A DNA stretch of 40,022 nucleotides, from positions 1-40,022 of IMG/VR virus record IMGVR_UViG_3300025625_000001, one strand, 5' to 3'. A program made the translations under genes and the position numbers. The notes below the pieces were generated by a model, which was not told the origin of the DNA, searched no databases, and was given only the letters and a program-made list of their open reading frames with translations. Positions within the stretch are counted from its first letter, which is position 1; every line of letters starts with the position of its first letter. The DNA is from a virus. Positions 38,345 through 40,022 of this stretch are shown here, one piece after another.

Positions 38345-40022
38345 GTGAAGTCCCTATACGCTGCGAACGAACTCGGAACCGTTGACGCGCTCCTGCGAAA
38401 AGAGGTCGGCCCGAACTACGACGACCCGGAACTGAGCAACATCGCTCGCATGGCGCTGACCAAGCAAGTCAACCGCTCGTATACCTTCTTCGCCTCGAAC
38501 TTTGCCTACGTTGCCGACAAGCAAGGCGACCTTGTGCTCCTGAAGCCGTTCGTCGGACAGGCCATCCTGCGCTACACCATCGACAGCCAACTGCGCGCCG
38601 GGCTCCCGGGCGCTGTCGGCGAGGTGAAGGCCCGCCAAATCGGCTGGACGACGGAGAACATCGGCCGGGGGCTCCACTTCTCCCTAGACGAGAACCGCCG
38701 CGGGCTGCTCCTCGTAGACGACGAGGACGTAGCCGCCGAGCAGGCGACCCGCTTTGGCACGATGCTGAACTCGCTTCCGCAATGGATGCAGCCCATGCGC
38801 CGCATCCAGAACATGAAGCACTACTGGCTCGACAACCCGAACCCGAAAGACCGGCTCGATAACCCGGGCCTCAACGCCGCCTTCCAAATCACCGTCCCGT
38901 CGTCGTTCCGAGGCGTCCCGCCCGGATTCGTCTGCATCTCGGAATACGCTCACATGCTGGTCGAACGGCAAATCGCCGTGCAGTCGGGTATCGTGTCGGC
39001 CATGCAGATGCGCCCGCCGTCCATCCTCATCTACGATACGACCCCGAACGGACTGGACGAATCCTACTATCCGATGATTATGGAAGCGGTCGAAGTCAAT
39101 CCGCAGTGGACGAAGCGCATCGAGAAATGGAAGGGCGAACTCTCAGCCGAGGACGTGCTGGACGGAATCCTGGGCGTTCCGGATGCCGTGAAGAAGGCCT
39201 ACCCGGGCGTCATTGTTCCGGCCATCTGCCCCTGGCGCTTCCACGAAGAATACACCTCCCGCTCCGCGCGCTACCCCCGCGGGGAACTGCGCCCGCTCTC
39301 GCGCGCAAACCGAGCCGAAACGGAATCCACCCTCGGCACGCTTCCGAAATACGGCGGCGAAGAAGAAATCGAGATGCGCGACCGCTACGAACTCTCGACG
39401 GAGCGCGCATTCTGGCGCCGGAGGAAAATAGACTCGTACAAGTTCCCGACTGACGAGATGAAGCTGCTGGCCTTCCGCCAGGAGTTCCTGACGACAATCG
39501 AAGGCGCGTTTATCGACAGCGGGACAGCGCCATTCGACCGCGGCTCACTCGATGCGCTCTCGCGCCAGCAACGCGACCCGGCAGCAGTCGGATTGTTTAG
39601 GGCCGAGGGAGAGTTCGACCACCACGCGCAGACGCAATGGCATCAGGTCCGCATCTTTGCGCCCCCGCAGGCTGGCGAGAAGTACACGATGGGGATAGAC
39701 ACCGACATCGCCTACGAGTCCCCCGACTCAGACGCCACGGTCGCGCAAGTCGTGCGCTGGCGCGACAACAAAGTCGTCTGCACGTACGAAGCACGCGTGC
39801 CGTCGTATCTGGCGCTGGAGCAGATGTACTACATCTACAAGTGGTACTACAACTGCTACTACGCCATCGAAACGGCGGGCATGGGCTACGAGATGGTGCG
39901 GCGCGCAATCGACATGGGTATGGCGAACTGCCACTACTGGAAGCGCTACGATGCCGACTACCCGGACATATCGAAATACCCCGGCTGGCAGACGGATGCG
40001 AAAACGCGTCCGCTGATGGACC
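38345..40022 (+). CDS. terL: terminase large subunit, 3' end outside the window
   Basis: 559 codons visible and no stop. The ATPase has a Walker A-like KARQIGWTT (95-103), Walker B FVCISE (195-200) and coupling motif TTPNG (232-236). The RNase H-like nuclease begins MGIDTDIAYESPDSDATVAQVV with catalytic D452. This enzyme drives DNA into the capsid and cuts it. GTG start with AAAGG upstream. It is on the + strand, divergent from the portal operon with only 41 bases between starts. The missing end would be about 60-120 residues. Confidence 0.95.
   Translation, partial: MKSLYAANELGTVDALLRKEVGPNYDDPELSNIARMALTKQVNRSYTFFASNFAYVADKQGDLVLLKPFVGQAILRYTIDSQLRAGLPGAVGEVKARQIGWTTENIGRGLHFSLDENRRGLLLVDDEDVAAEQATRFGTMLNSLPQWMQPMRRIQNMKHYWLDNPNPKDRLDNPGLNAAFQITVPSSFRGVPPGFVCISEYAHMLVERQIAVQSGIVSAMQMRPPSILIYDTTPNGLDESYYPMIMEAVEVNPQWTKRIEKWKGELSAEDVLDGILGVPDAVKKAYPGVIVPAICPWRFHEEYTSRSARYPRGELRPLSRANRAETESTLGTLPKYGGEEEIEMRDRYELSTERAFWRRRKIDSYKFPTDEMKLLAFRQEFLTTIEGAFIDSGTAPFDRGSLDALSRQQRDPAAVGLFRAEGEFDHHAQTQWHQVRIFAPPQAGEKYTMGIDTDIAYESPDSDATVAQVVRWRDNKVVCTYEARVPSYLALEQMYYIYKWYYNCYYAIETAGMGYEMVRRAIDMGMANCHYWKRYDADYPDISKYPGWQTDAKTRPLMD

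Noticed and set aside
1-40022. Circular closure joining the right end (terL) to the left end
   Set aside because: Joining the ends would finish terL after only about 17 more codons with an Arg-rich, unlikely C-terminus. The window is better read as cut within terL.

Overview
The window is most of a lytic-looking, tailed double-stranded DNA phage (or phage contig), about 60% G+C by eye. Its virion genes point to a short-tailed, P22-like (podovirus) plan: large terminase, portal, scaffold, coat, a tail adaptor resembling P22 gp4, a tail nozzle resembling gp10, fibres with a beta-helix tailspike, and a set of internal or ejection proteins. I saw no integrase, repressor, tRNA, rRNA, CRISPR array or insertion sequence. 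Strong Shine-Dalgarno (SD) sequences show a bacterial host. Two lipoprotein signal peptides and two Sec signal peptides suggest a Gram-negative-type envelope. The host cannot be named from the sequence.

Layout. Positions 1-208 hold a short hairpin, a Rho-independent terminator and a sigma70-like promoter that appears to start transcription at the first codon of the first gene. Positions 209-8206 (+ strand) are a tightly packed early/accessory operon of about 26 small genes, most joined by ATGA, GTGA or TGATG overlaps. Recognisable products are a cytosine-5 DNA methyltransferase, a DUF1064-type PD-(D/E)XK nuclease, a candidate ssDNA-binding protein with an acidic tail, a winged-helix DNA-binding protein, a SWIM zinc finger and many other Cys-rich mini-proteins, plus several tiny membrane proteins. 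No polymerase or helicase is present, so replication genes must lie outside.

Positions 8210-38303 (- strand) are the late region, read right to left in this order: 242-aa protein, Cys-rich peptide, portal, zinc-finger protein, Pro-rich protein, basic peptide, scaffold, coat, decoration-like protein, small proteins, a run of Lys/Arg-rich peptides, tail adaptor, tail nozzle, fibre, tailspike, a block of exported proteins, a lysis module, another exported phosphoesterase, a virion beta-sandwich protein, and an ejection-protein module (GNAT protein, short Gln/Pro-rich proteins, an M15 peptidase fusion, and a 1018-aa protein). Two near-identical promoters (TTGC.., 17-bp spacer ending GGTGGTG, then TATAAR) sit before the Pro-rich/scaffold genes and before the coat gene. 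The large terminase (38345 to the window end) is on the + strand, diverging from the portal operon.

The most unusual part is 15.1-22.8 kb. Two phospholipase C/acid phosphatase-type phosphoesterases (PF04185-like), a secreted TIM-barrel-like protein, a secreted beta-sandwich protein and a lipoprotein surround a transglycosylase/holin-type lysis module. One phosphoesterase is a lipoprotein with its metal site intact. The other has no signal peptide and has lost most metal-site residues. I suggest a phage-encoded envelope-attack or envelope-remodelling set, perhaps replacing spanins or modifying the host surface. This is inference.
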